Origin: Hyphomicrobiales bacterium
Lineage (GTDB): Bacteria > Pseudomonadota > Alphaproteobacteria > Rhizobiales > Xanthobacteraceae
DNA length: 64,000 bases
Direction of reading: 5' to 3'
NCBI GenBank assembly: GCA_017305535.1
Contig: JAFKKN010000002.1
Location: 310,001 to 374,000 of the forward strand
Position numbers and translations under genes: made by a program. This document shows, piece after piece, positions 36,390-47,660 of this stretch. The notes under the pieces are model-generated. The model saw only the letters and a program-made list of their open reading frames with translations. It was not told where the DNA came from and searched no databases. The first letter of the stretch is position 1, and each line of letters begins with the position of its first letter.

Positions 36390-37646
36390 ATGACCACCAG
36401 TCTGTTCGATCGCCGCATTCAGCGGCGCACTCTGCTCAAAGCCGGTCTTGCGATCGGCGCGTTGAACCTCGCCTCGCCGCTCGCCGGCGCGGCCATGGCC
36501 GCTCCCGAGCGACGCGGCGGCACCGACCGCGGCAACATCAAGATCGGCAACATCATGCCCTATAGTGGGCCGGCGTCGGCCTACGGTACGATCGGACAGA
36601 CCGAAGCGGCTTACTTCAAAATGATCAATGCCGAAGGCGGCATCAACGGTCGCAGGATCGATTTCATCTCCTACGACGATGGTTACAGTCCACCCAAGGC
36701 GGTGGAGCAGGCGCGGCGGCTTGTCGAGGACGACAATGTACTGCTGATCTTCAACAGCCTGGGCACGCCGAGCAACACCGCGATCCAGCACTACATGAAC
36801 GAAAAGAAGGTGCCTCAACTCTTCATCGCCACCGGCGCCAACAAGTGGAACGACCCGAAGCACTTTCCGTGGACCATGGGCTGGCAACCCAGCTACCAGA
36901 GCGAGGCCCGCGTCTACGCGAAGTATCTGCTCAAGCACAATCCCAACGGCAAGATCGCGATCCTCTACCAGAACGACGATTACGGAAAAGACTATCTCAA
37001 AGGCTTCAAGGACGGCATCGGCGACAAACTGAAGATCCTCTCCGAACTGTCCTACGACACCACCGAGCCCACCGTGGATTCGGAGATGATCAGCCTGCAG
37101 GCGTCAGGCGCCGATGTCTTCTTTGACGTCACGACGCCGAAATTCGCGGCGCAGGCGATCAAGAAGGCTGCGGAGCTGAACTGGCACCCGCTGCACATTC
37201 TGAACAATGTCTCGACGTCAGTCGGTGCCGTGATGAAGCCCGCCGGCTTCGACCATGCCAAGGGCGTCCTATCAACCGCCTATCTCAAGGACCCCACCGA
37301 TCCGCAATGGAAAAACGATCCCGCCTACAAAACGTGGCTTTCGTTCATGGAGAAGTATTATCCCGACGGCGACCGAACCAGCGCGTTCACGATCTATGGC
37401 TATACCGTCGCTGAAACCATGGCGCATGTCTTGCGGGTATGCGGCGACGATCTGAGTCGCGAGAACATCATGAAGCAGGCCGCCGGCCTTCACGATCTCA
37501 AACTGGGCCTGCTGTTGCCGGGCATCACGGTCAATACCGGACCCGACGACTTTGCGCCGATCAAACAGTTGCAGATGATGCGCTTCGCTGGCGACCGCTG
37601 GGAACTGTTCGGGCCCGTCATCAACGGTGAGATATCGAACAGCTAG
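36390..37646 (+). CDS. ABC-transporter substrate-binding protein, branched-chain amino acid (LivJ) type
   Basis: A 418-residue periplasmic binding protein of the peripla_BP_6 family. The signal peptide has a Tat-like motif QRRTLLKAG at about residues 11-19. The mature part begins IKIGNIMPYSGPASAYG, then NAEGGINGRRIDFISYDDGYSPPKAVEQARRLVE in pieces (INAEGGINGR, YDDGYSPPKAVEQ), typical of amino acid, urea or aromatic-compound receptors. The ligand is unknown. No permease or ATPase gene is beside it. It lies between recF and gyrB, an unusual place. AGGAGATGTACCT precedes ATG 36390. Confidence 0.92.
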   Translation: MTTSLFDRRIQRRTLLKAGLAIGALNLASPLAGAAMAAPERRGGTDRGNIKIGNIMPYSGPASAYGTIGQTEAAYFKMINAEGGINGRRIDFISYDDGYSPPKAVEQARRLVEDDNVLLIFNSLGTPSNTAIQHYMNEKKVPQLFIATGANKWNDPKHFPWTMGWQPSYQSEARVYAKYLLKHNPNGKIAILYQNDDYGKDYLKGFKDGIGDKLKILSELSYDTTEPTVDSEMISLQASGADVFFDVTTPKFAAQAIKKAAELNWHPLHILNNVSTSVGAVMKPAGFDHAKGVLSTAYLKDPTDPQWKNDPAYKTWLSFMEKYYPDGDRTSAFTIYGYTVAETMAHVLRVCGDDLSRENIMKQAAGLHDLKLGLLLPGITVNTGPDDFAPIKQLQMMRFAGDRWELFGPVINGEISNS

Positions 37647-37898
37647 TCAGACGAAGGCGGTACATGACCGCGGGCCCGCACGGGTCCGCGGGCGACCGAA
37701 AAGGAGGTTCAAGAAGCGGCCTCGCCGCGGTCCTCGAAACCAGCCTCTTCCGCCCTTGAAAAACCGTTAAAAATACCCATTTCTTCAATGCCTTGCGGGG
37801 CACGACTTTGCGCTAGGCGCATGGCCCGTTTCATGGCACAAATAGGCGGTTCAGCAGCGCTTTTCCTTGCTGATTCGAGACATCCTCATAGGCCCTGA

Positions 37899-40343
<2,445 letters not shown>

Positions 40344-40357
40344 CGCGCGGCGAATCT

Positions 40358-41377
40358 TCAATCGGCGTGGCCGCGCGACAGATCGTCGGCCTCGTCGGCT
40401 GTCGGTTCCGCACGATCAAAGGCCGCCAGCCAAGCTGTCAGTGCGGACGACGCCTCCCCGGCGGCCTTCATCTGACGCAGTGCGATGCGGACATTGGCAC
40501 GCGCGCCACGGCCTGCGACGCGCGCCTCGCTCCATGGTGGCTCGCCGCGCCCGACCGCCGCTATCACATCCTGTTTGAACCCCGCGCTTTCCGGCGCCCC
40601 CAGTTCAGCCAGCAATTGTTGAAAGGCATCGTGACGTGACCGCTCGAAGGTACGTGCCTGCCCCAGCGCGTCCTTGGCCGGATGCGCCGGATAAAAATGC
40701 GCGCAAGGCACCCAGCCATCGGGGATCGGTTCGGTCGCGGGGTGGGTCCGCCCGCTTTTGAGCAATTTCGGCAATACGTGCGTGTGCGGCCCTTCCGGGC
40801 TCTTGCCGTCATGCGGCGGGATGGGCTGATAGACCTCGGCGCGGCCGATGCAACTGATGAAGACGCGATGCGGACTGGCGGAGAGGATGTGGCCCATCGC
40901 CGGATTGCCCGGCTCGAACACTGCGCGGCCGACATGGTTGCGTAATTCATCCGCGAGTTTCCGATCAGCGACGCGGATACAGAGATCGGCCTGCGGCGCA
41001 TCGAGACCAAGATCGAACAGCACGCCATTGCGATCCTGTTCGCGCAAGGCCTCGACGTCCCGACCAAGCTCGGTCAGCACCGCGCGTCGTCCCATGGCAC
41101 AGGCCCGCTCAGGCAGGCAGATCGCCACACGATGATTCCAGTGCTGTTTCGCCAAACTCTCCGACGCGAACGGACGCATATCGTCCTGCACGCGGATGGC
41201 AATGCCGCCGCGCGCGGTGACGGCGGCGACGCCGTCACCCGAGATGGAAAGCGCTACGGTCTCATCACAATCGCGGGCGAACTCAGCGATGGCGCCGAAC
41301 GTACCGAGGCTCCATTGCGTGTCGGGATCAGCGATCTGATCGGCCAACAATTTCGCAAGGGCCGCTTGTGATACCAT
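40358..41377 (-). CDS. Protein of unknown function, about 339 residues
   Basis: Cytoplasmic by composition, no signal peptide or membrane helix. Visible blocks: LADPDTQW-like IADPDTQWSLGTFGAIAEFARD near the start (here IADPDTQWSLGTFGAI), GIAIRVQDDMRPFASE, HRVAICLPERACAMG, a middle ASPHRVFISCIGRAEVYQP, PEGPHTHVLPKLLKSGRTH, and CAHFYPAHPAKD. The His-rich PHTHVL and Cys-Ala-His-Phe-Tyr-Pro could bind metal, but I do not recognise the family with certainty. ATG 41377 follows GGGAGGGTAG, and the gene starts 4 bases after the acyl-CoA ligase stop, so the two are one operon. It is convergent with gyrB. Confidence 0.8.
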   Translation of the reverse strand: MVSQAALAKLLADQIADPDTQWSLGTFGAIAEFARDCDETVALSISGDGVAAVTARGGIAIRVQDDMRPFASESLAKQHWNHRVAICLPERACAMGRRAVLTELGRDVEALREQDRNGVLFDLGLDAPQADLCIRVADRKLADELRNHVGRAVFEPGNPAMGHILSASPHRVFISCIGRAEVYQPIPPHDGKSPEGPHTHVLPKLLKSGRTHPATEPIPDGWVPCAHFYPAHPAKDALGQARTFERSRHDAFQQLLAELGAPESAGFKQDVIAAVGRGEPPWSEARVAGRGARANVRIALRQMKAAGEASSALTAWLAAFDRAEPTADEADDLSRGHAD

Positions 41378-41381
41378 CACA

Positions 41382-42899
41382 CTACCCTCCCCGGCTTGCG
41401 CGATCCGCATAGAGGCGAAACTCGCGGCCTTCCTTCAACCACGTCAGCCGCTCCTCGCGCAGCAGCGTGCGGCGCGCCTTGCCGGAATCGTCGCGCAAGG
41501 TCGTCAGCGAGACTTCATAGCTTTCCGGGTGCTTGTTGCGGCTGATCCGGTCCGCCAACACCGCGCTCATGCCGTTGACGACCGCGCGAACGTCGGCGCC
41601 ATCGATAATCTCGATGATAGCGTGAATTCGGTTGCCGAGTTCCGGATCGGGCAATCCCACCACGATACTCGAATGCACGTCGGGATGCGCCAGCACCGCG
41701 GCCTCGATCTCCGCCGGATAGAGATTGGCGCCGCCGCGCAGGATCATGTCGGTGAGTCGATCGCCGAGATAGAGATAGCCGTCTTCATCGAGCCGCCCAA
41801 CATCGCCGATCGATTCCCAGCCGTCGCTGCGCCGTTTCGGATCGGCGCCGATGTAGTGATAGCTGGTGCCGGCGCCGTCGATCGGCATGAAATAGACTTC
41901 ACCGGTCTCGCCGACCGGGACATCGTTGCCGTCCTCACCGACGATGCGGATGGCGCACGCGGTCGGATCGACCTTGCCGACCGAGCCGCGATGTTCGAGC
42001 CATTCGGTGCCGGAAATCACGGTGCGGCCCTGCCGTTCGGTGCCGCCATACAGTTCGTAGATTTTTTCCGGACCGAGCCATTCGATCCACTTCTCCTTCA
42101 GCCACAGCGGCATCGGCGCCGCCATGTGGAACACGGTCTTCAGGCTTGATACGTCGTAGCGATCGCGCACCTCTTCCGGCAGCGACCAGATGCGATGCAT
42201 CATGGTGGGCACGAAGTTGACCCACTCCAGCTTGTAGCGGTCGATCAGGCGCAACGTCTCTTCGGCGTCGAACTTCGCCATGCCGGTGACGCTGCCGCCG
42301 CCGAACAGCGCGAAATGCGACACGATGAACGGCGCGTTGTGATAGAGCGGCCCGGGATTCAGCAACGCCGCACCCGACTCCATCAACAGCGGCGGCGCGA
42401 CGGCGGTGTCAGTCACCGCCGGCTGATGATCGAGGATCACTTTCGGCCGTCCCGTCGAGCCACCGCTGGTCATCGCCTTCCAATAGCGCGCCACCGGACG
42501 ATCGATCGGTTCGTCTGACACACCTTCAGGAACGAAATCGCGCGGTACGGAATTCGGCGCATTCCAGTCTGGCTCACCGCCGACGACGAGCGAGGGTTTC
42601 AGGATATCGAGGATCGCGGCGGCCTCGCCGCGCGGCAGCCGGTGCGACAGCGAGGTCGGCGTCGCTCCGAGCTTCCACACCGCGAAACTGGTTTCATAGA
42701 ACGCATTGCTGTTCGGAAGGCCAATGGCGACGAAATCGCCGGCTTTGACGCCACGTTCGGCAAATGCACGCGCCCGACGGTTGGCGTTGCGCTCCAGCAT
42801 CTCCCACGTCAGCTCGTCGGCACCATGCCGGACCGCGACAGTGTCCTTGGGCTTGCGATCGGCATACCAGCGCGGCACCTCGGCCAGCGGAATCAGCAT
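41382..42899 (-). CDS. Class I AMP-dependent acyl-CoA ligase
   Basis: A 505-residue ANL enzyme. The P-loop reads AMTSGGSTGRPKVILDH, ELYGGTERQG stands where other family members have YGxTE, and SIGDVGRLDEDGYLYLGDRLTDMILRGGANLYPAEIE appears as its parts DGYLYLGDRLTDMILRGG and NLYPAEIEA. The C-terminal Lys region is SGKARRTLLREE. The closest families I know act on bile acid, steroid-ring or aromatic acids, but the substrate is not determined. GGAGCACGAG precedes ATG 42899. The gene of unknown function follows immediately. Confidence 0.92.
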   Translation of the reverse strand: MLIPLAEVPRWYADRKPKDTVAVRHGADELTWEMLERNANRRARAFAERGVKAGDFVAIGLPNSNAFYETSFAVWKLGATPTSLSHRLPRGEAAAILDILKPSLVVGGEPDWNAPNSVPRDFVPEGVSDEPIDRPVARYWKAMTSGGSTGRPKVILDHQPAVTDTAVAPPLLMESGAALLNPGPLYHNAPFIVSHFALFGGGSVTGMAKFDAEETLRLIDRYKLEWVNFVPTMMHRIWSLPEEVRDRYDVSSLKTVFHMAAPMPLWLKEKWIEWLGPEKIYELYGGTERQGRTVISGTEWLEHRGSVGKVDPTACAIRIVGEDGNDVPVGETGEVYFMPIDGAGTSYHYIGADPKRRSDGWESIGDVGRLDEDGYLYLGDRLTDMILRGGANLYPAEIEAAVLAHPDVHSSIVVGLPDPELGNRIHAIIEIIDGADVRAVVNGMSAVLADRISRNKHPESYEVSLTTLRDDSGKARRTLLREERLTWLKEGREFRLYADRASRGG

Positions 42900-42970
42900 C
42901 TCGTGCTCCGTTTCTTGTTGTTCGATCCGTTGCGATCTTATCGCGTTTTCCGAGAATGAAGATACCGAAG

Positions 42971-43867
42971 TCAGAAGCTAGGCAGCAAGAGCGGCGGCTT
43001 GAGGTCGCGCCATGCCGCGTGCGCGGACGCCAACAACTGCCTCTTCTGTTTCGCGTAGCCGGGCGGCTTTCGCGACGGCGCACCGATACGACGCAGGCGT
43101 TGCAGATCGCGCAGATCGCCGAGCGCCCGCTGCAGTTCTTTCGCAGGCTTGTGCAGATGACGTAACTTCGGGCGAGCGGCGGGAGGACAGATATCGCCTA
43201 TCGCCTCCAGCGCGTAGCGATAGCGCTTCACCTTGATGCGAAGGCGATGACGCCGCTTGCCGCCCATCGCCATAAGACGATGTCCTCTGCGGATCAATCG
43301 CGCGCGCCAGTGCTCGAGCTTCCGCTGACAGTATACCCGCAGCGATCCGGTTCGCCGGTGCAGCGCCGCCCCATCCCGGCGCGTCAGCCAAGGCCCGCGC
43401 TCCACCCACCGGGATAGCGCATTCATCAATCGTTGGAAGCGCTTCGACCGCAGGCCGGTCGCCACTCGGCGATAAAGCCTGTCGTGGCTCTTGTCGTCAT
43501 CGGCAACGGTGTCCGCCGCCCATTTCCGGTAGCGCTTGTGCCGCGCGAGCGCCGCCATGACATCGGCATCGCGCGCATCTCCCAACAGGGCGTAGAGCCA
43601 CGCCAGTTCGGTCTTCAGCTTCGGCCACGCCGCGTCGGATGTCATCGGTGCGAAGAATGCGACGGAGGCTCGCAGTTGCGCGATCGCGACCCGCATCTGG
43701 TGAAGAGCTTCGGCATCCCCTGCGATAGTCTCCGCACGCTGAGCCTGCATGCGCGAAAGGCATTTCCGCGCTACAACCTGAAATGCCGTCGCGCAATCCA
43801 TCGCGGCGACCACGTGCTTCGGCTTGTCCACCGAGCGGACTCGCTTCGCCATGCGACCGGTCTGCAT
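42971..43867 (-). CDS. CHAD-domain protein
   Basis: About 298 residues, strongly basic and helical. The CHAD domain shows its conserved histidines: EALHQMRVAIAQLRASVAFF (about residue 50) and HRLRIKVKRYRYALEAI (about 215), the second block being the usual H-x-x-R-x-x-x-K-x-x-R-Y. CHAD domains bind inorganic polyphosphate, often at granules. There is no adjacent CYTH or polyphosphate kinase gene. The ATG at 43867 (MQTGRMAKRVRSVDK) is chosen; another at 43852 is possible. It is downstream of and close to the FUSC gene on the same strand. Confidence 0.9.
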   Translation of the reverse strand: MQTGRMAKRVRSVDKPKHVVAAMDCATAFQVVARKCLSRMQAQRAETIAGDAEALHQMRVAIAQLRASVAFFAPMTSDAAWPKLKTELAWLYALLGDARDADVMAALARHKRYRKWAADTVADDDKSHDRLYRRVATGLRSKRFQRLMNALSRWVERGPWLTRRDGAALHRRTGSLRVYCQRKLEHWRARLIRRGHRLMAMGGKRRHRLRIKVKRYRYALEAIGDICPPAARPKLRHLHKPAKELQRALGDLRDLQRLRRIGAPSRKPPGYAKQKRQLLASAHAAWRDLKPPLLLPSF

Positions 43868-43944
43868 CACCTGCACTCGCCTGCAACCTGCAATTCCCTG
43901 GAAAGTATATGCAAGTCGCGGCGATCGGGCGAGATGCCCGTGCC

Positions 43945-45063
43945 TCAAGCCGCCGAGCGGCCAAACGACGCGCGTTGCGCGCCGCTCCAACTGATGACGC
44001 AGCGCCGCAGATCGATAAAATTTTGATGCAGTTGCTCGAGCGCGAACCCGACCATGAAAAAGCGCTCGATGACATCGACCGGAAGATCGCGGGTCCGACC
44101 CTCGCGACGGAGCAATGAGACCGCTTCGGTATAGCCGCGCAGTGCCTGCTCGAACTCGTCGAGCGACGGCGGCGCGGCCCTTCGCACCAGAGCGGCCTTG
44201 CTCCCGCGCAGATACGCCACCGCCGTGAGGCGCACCTCGGTCTGCGCTGCTCCCAGCCGCGATTGCAGATCCTCCGGCAGCCGTACCACTGTCGCGCGGC
44301 CGATCATCACGAGATCGTGTCGCAGCCGCAGCAAGGTACGCAGCAGCGGCCCGGTATCCGGCCCGACGGCGAGCCGCGCCACCCGCTCGCGCTCCGCCTC
44401 GAGCGCGACGCCGTTGAGGCCGACCAGCGCTTCGCCGATGCCGTCCTGCAAGCGATGCAGCATTTCGCTGTCGAGGCCGTGCGCCAGACCTTTCAGCAAT
44501 TCATCCAGCGCCACCGCGATCTGATCCAGCATCCGCGCCGCCGCCGCGATGGCAAGATTATGCGCGCGCGACGGCAACACCGCGAACGACACCGCGAGGC
44601 CGACAAAGGCACCGACCGCAACCTCGATCACCCGGTCGATCGCCGACTCCAAGGGGCTGCTATGAGTCATCGACGGCAGCAGCAGCACGATGATGGCAGT
44701 CACCGGCGCGACGTTGAAGCTTGGATTGATCGCCGCCACCACGGCCAGCGGCGCCACCGCCAGAGCCAACACCGCGAGCAGCGCCAGTTCGCTGGCATGC
44801 GGAAACAGCACCGCGATGACCCCGCCATAGATCGCGCCGCCGATGGTGCCGATCAGATAATCCGTCGTCACCTTGATGGAGCGGCCGACGCTCATCTGCG
44901 TCACGATCACCGACGTCAACACGGCCCACAGCGGCAACGGCAGCCGCAGCGCCAGCGCGACGGAGAGCGCCGCCAATGCCGCTGTCATCACCCGCAGGCC
45001 CAGCGCGAACTGTGCCCGGCGCGCGGTGAACCAACCGATCATACGGTGCCACCCGCTGCTCAC
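43945..45063 (-). CDS. FUSC-family membrane protein (aromatic-acid exporter / YccS-like)
   Basis: About 372 residues. Residues up to about 165 hold six hydrophobic segments (LRVMTAALAALSVALALRL, LWAVLTSVIVTQMS, DYLIGTIGGAIYGGVIAVLF, LALLAVLALAVAPLAVVAAI and on), with the signature VTQMSVGRSIKVTTDYLIGT. The remainder is a cytoplasmic helical domain with no further membrane segments. FUSC proteins are linked to efflux of aromatic acids such as fusaric or p-hydroxybenzoic acid, but usually with an MFP partner, absent here. Start: GTG 45063 behind GAGG, preferred to a TTG at 45069. Confidence 0.86.
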   Translation of the reverse strand: MSSGWHRMIGWFTARRAQFALGLRVMTAALAALSVALALRLPLPLWAVLTSVIVTQMSVGRSIKVTTDYLIGTIGGAIYGGVIAVLFPHASELALLAVLALAVAPLAVVAAINPSFNVAPVTAIIVLLLPSMTHSSPLESAIDRVIEVAVGAFVGLAVSFAVLPSRAHNLAIAAAARMLDQIAVALDELLKGLAHGLDSEMLHRLQDGIGEALVGLNGVALEAERERVARLAVGPDTGPLLRTLLRLRHDLVMIGRATVVRLPEDLQSRLGAAQTEVRLTAVAYLRGSKAALVRRAAPPSLDEFEQALRGYTEAVSLLRREGRTRDLPVDVIERFFMVGFALEQLHQNFIDLRRCVISWSGAQRASFGRSAA

Positions 45064-45154
45064 GCCCAAGCCTCACGACCCGTGCATGGACGCAGCCGTT
45101 CGGCAGGGTCTATGGTCGCGTCATCCTTCACGCAGGCTCCCGGCAGGCGCATTC

Positions 45155-45829
45155 ATGGCATTCACCGTCGATCTGTTCTGGTCGTTCCGCAGCCCCTACA
45201 GCTATCTGGCGATCCCGAAAACGCAAAAGCTGGTCGCCGAATACGACGTTACCGTGAACTTGCGGCCGGTCTATCCGCTGGCGGTGCGCGTCCCCGGCTT
45301 TTTCAAGCGGGCCGATCCGCGCTTCGCCTTTTATGTCGTGCTCGACAGCCGCCGCGTCGCCGAACGCGAGGGCATTCCGTTTCGCTTCCCGCAACCCGAT
45401 CCCATTGTCCAGAACATGACGACATTGGAGGTGGCGGCGGAGCAGCCCTACATCCATCGCCTGACCCGGCTCGGTGCGGCGGCGCAACAGGACGGCCGCG
45501 CGCTCGCCTTCGTCGCCGCCATCACGCCAGTGCTGTGGGACGGCAGCACCAAGAACTGGCACGAGGGCGATCATCTGGCCAAGGCGGCGGCCGCCGCCGG
45601 GTTCGATCTCGCGGCGATGGATGCCGCGATTGCCGCCGATCCCGACCGCTACGAGCGGATCATCGCCGGCAACGAAAAGGACCATGCCGCATCGGGCCAC
45701 TGGGGCGTGCCGACCTTTGTATTCGAGAAAGAGCCGTTCTTCGGGCAGGATCGCATCGATCTGCTACGGTGGCGCATGGAGAAAAAAGGCTTGCAACGAC
45801 GCGCCGCACCTGCGGCCGCGCAACCGTGA
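45155..45829 (+). CDS. DsbA-fold protein of the 2-hydroxychromene-2-carboxylate isomerase (kappa GST) type
   Basis: A 224-residue thioredoxin-like fold protein with the start TVDLFWSFRSPYSYLAIPK. Where DsbA has CxxC this has Ser-Pro-Tyr-Ser, as in HCCA isomerases and kappa glutathione transferases, which use glutathione; so it is unlikely to be a disulphide oxidase. GVPTFVFEKEPFFGQDR carries the cis-Pro loop. HCCA isomerase works in naphthalene breakdown, but no such pathway is seen nearby. The ATG at 45155 lacks a strong ribosome-binding site. It is followed by a MmgE/PrpD gene. Confidence 0.9.
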   Translation: MAFTVDLFWSFRSPYSYLAIPKTQKLVAEYDVTVNLRPVYPLAVRVPGFFKRADPRFAFYVVLDSRRVAEREGIPFRFPQPDPIVQNMTTLEVAAEQPYIHRLTRLGAAAQQDGRALAFVAAITPVLWDGSTKNWHEGDHLAKAAAAAGFDLAAMDAAIAADPDRYERIIAGNEKDHAASGHWGVPTFVFEKEPFFGQDRIDLLRWRMEKKGLQRRAAPAAAQP

Positions 45830-45901
45830 CCCTCGCCAGCATCACTTGAACGCCTTGCCGCCCCGGCCTAACTTGCCGCGCTGATCGCGAAGGACAAGAC
45901 C

Positions 45902-47272
45902 ATGACCGACGAAACCGCCAAGCTTGCCGCCTATGTCGCCGACCTCACCTTTGAGGCCATTCCGCGCGAGGTGCTGGAGCGGGCCAAACACCTGACGCTG
46001 GATTTTCTCGGCAGCGCGGTGCGGGCGCGACGCGAGGCGGAATCGACGCCATCGCTACTCGGCATGCTGAAGACGCTCGGTCTCGATCACAACGGCGAGG
46101 CCACGGTCGTCGGCGATAGCAAGACCTGGACACCGGCGGTCGCGGCGCTGCTCAACGGCGCGCTAGGCCATTCGCTCGACTTCGACGACACCCACGCCGA
46201 TTCCTCGCTGCATCCGAGCGCGCCGGTGGTGCCCGCCGCTTTCGCCGCCGGCGAAATGGTCAACGCCTCGGGCCGCGACGTACTCACCGCCATCGTCGCC
46301 GGTTATGAAGTATGCTGCCGTCTCGGCAACGCGCTCGACCCGACCTCGCATTACGCGCGCGGCTTCCACCCCACCGCCACCGCCGGCACCTACGGCGCGG
46401 CGGCGGCGGCGGCGAAGCTGTTCGGCTTGACCAAAGAGCAGATCATTTCCGCTTTCGGCGTCTCCGGCAGCCAGGCTGCAGGCTCGCTGCAATTCCTCGT
46501 CAACGGTTCGTGGAACAAGCGTTATCAAGTCGGCGCCGCCGCCATGAACGGCGTAATCGCCGCGACGCTGGCGCGCGACGGCTTCATCGGCTCATCCGAG
46601 TCGGTGGAAGGCAAGCACGGCCTGCTGGTCGGCTATACCGACGACGCCCATCCCGACAAGGCGGTGGCTGATCTCGGCAAAGTCTACGAGACGATGAAAA
46701 TTGGCGTAAAACCCTATCCGAGCTGCCGCTACACCCATGCCGCCATCGATGCGCTGCTGGCGATGCGTCGCGCGCACAATCTCACGCCGGACCAGATCAA
46801 GCGCGTCGAGATCGGCCTGCATCGCAACGGTATCACGCTGACCGGCGACGCGCCGACCAAGCGACACCCGACCTCGATCGTTGGCGGCCAGTTCTCGATG
46901 TTCTTCACCGGCGCGCTGGCGCTCGATCAAGGCCGCTTCGGCTGGGACGACTATGCGCGGCTCGGCGACAGGGCGATCAACGCGCTTGCCGACAAGATCG
47001 ACGTCGTGCAGGACGACCGCCTTGAAGTCGGCCGCACCCATCCGTTCGGCGCACGCGTCACCGTGACCACCGACGATGGCGTGCACGAAGAGCTCTATCC
47101 CGATCCGTCCGGCGAGCCGACTTCGTTCCCGGACTCAGCGGCGATGCGCCAAAAGTTTCTCACGCTGGCGCGCCCGGTGCTCGACGGTCAGGCGGAGAAA
47201 TTCGCCGACGCCATCCTGTCGCTGGAAACCTACGACCGCGCCGCCAGCGCGATCCAGCTCGGCCGCGCCTGA
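45902..47272 (+). CDS. MmgE/PrpD family protein
   Basis: A 456-residue protein with the family's all-helical plus insertion fold: LTLDFLGSAVRARREAES, LGHSLDFDDTHADSSLHPSAPVVP (seen in LDFDDTHADSS), GYEVCCRLGNAL, HPTATAGTYGAAAAAAKLFG and KPYPSCRYTHAAIDALLA. Members include 2-methylcitrate dehydratase and cis-aconitate decarboxylase; many act on other acids. No methylcitrate-cycle gene is nearby, so the substrate is unknown. Its start lies 72 bases after the DsbA-fold gene, with GAAGGACAAG before ATG 45902. Confidence 0.93.
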   Translation: MTDETAKLAAYVADLTFEAIPREVLERAKHLTLDFLGSAVRARREAESTPSLLGMLKTLGLDHNGEATVVGDSKTWTPAVAALLNGALGHSLDFDDTHADSSLHPSAPVVPAAFAAGEMVNASGRDVLTAIVAGYEVCCRLGNALDPTSHYARGFHPTATAGTYGAAAAAAKLFGLTKEQIISAFGVSGSQAAGSLQFLVNGSWNKRYQVGAAAMNGVIAATLARDGFIGSSESVEGKHGLLVGYTDDAHPDKAVADLGKVYETMKIGVKPYPSCRYTHAAIDALLAMRRAHNLTPDQIKRVEIGLHRNGITLTGDAPTKRHPTSIVGGQFSMFFTGALALDQGRFGWDDYARLGDRAINALADKIDVVQDDRLEVGRTHPFGARVTVTTDDGVHEELYPDPSGEPTSFPDSAAMRQKFLTLARPVLDGQAEKFADAILSLETYDRAASAIQLGRA

Positions 47273-47287
47273 CATAAGATCGTTATC

Positions 47288-47578
47288 TCATGACACACCG
47301 TCGACGATGACGACATCGCCGTCCGCGATCTGCTGGCGGATGCGGATGGCCGCTTGATATTCAGGGCTGTTGTAGCAGGCGAGCGCGGTGGCGCGATCGG
47401 GAAACTCGATCACGACGTTCCGATTGCGGTTGCTACCTTCCAGCGCCTCGAACGCGCCGCCACGCACCAGAAACTTCGCGCCGAACTTCTCGAAGGCCGG
47501 CCGCGCCGTCTCGACATACTCCGGATAACGATCGGGCTCGCGAACCGAGACGCGCGCGATCCAATAGGCTTTCGGCAT
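47288..47578 (-). CDS. DUF1330-type ferredoxin-like-fold small protein
   Basis: A 96-residue protein beginning MPKAYWIARVSVREPDRYPEY-like (start MPKAYWIARVSVREPD) with EFPDRATALACYNSPEYQAA, the hallmark of DUF1330 proteins in the dimeric alpha+beta barrel fold. Function not established; related folds include monooxygenases. GGGAGGATATC precedes ATG 47578. It is convergent with the MmgE/PrpD gene, 15 bases away. Confidence 0.9.
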   Translation of the reverse strand: MPKAYWIARVSVREPDRYPEYVETARPAFEKFGAKFLVRGGAFEALEGSNRNRNVVIEFPDRATALACYNSPEYQAAIRIRQQIADGDVVIVDGVS

Positions 47579-47660
47579 GATATCCTCCCTGTGACCGAAT
47601 GCTTGTAGCATGGCGTCAACCCGGACACATTCGACTTTCGAGCAACGGATTCAGTCCGAC

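Noticed and set aside
37669-37691. GC-rich hairpin after the binding-protein gene
   Set aside because: Good stem with one G-T pair but no following T-run; not enough for a terminator call.
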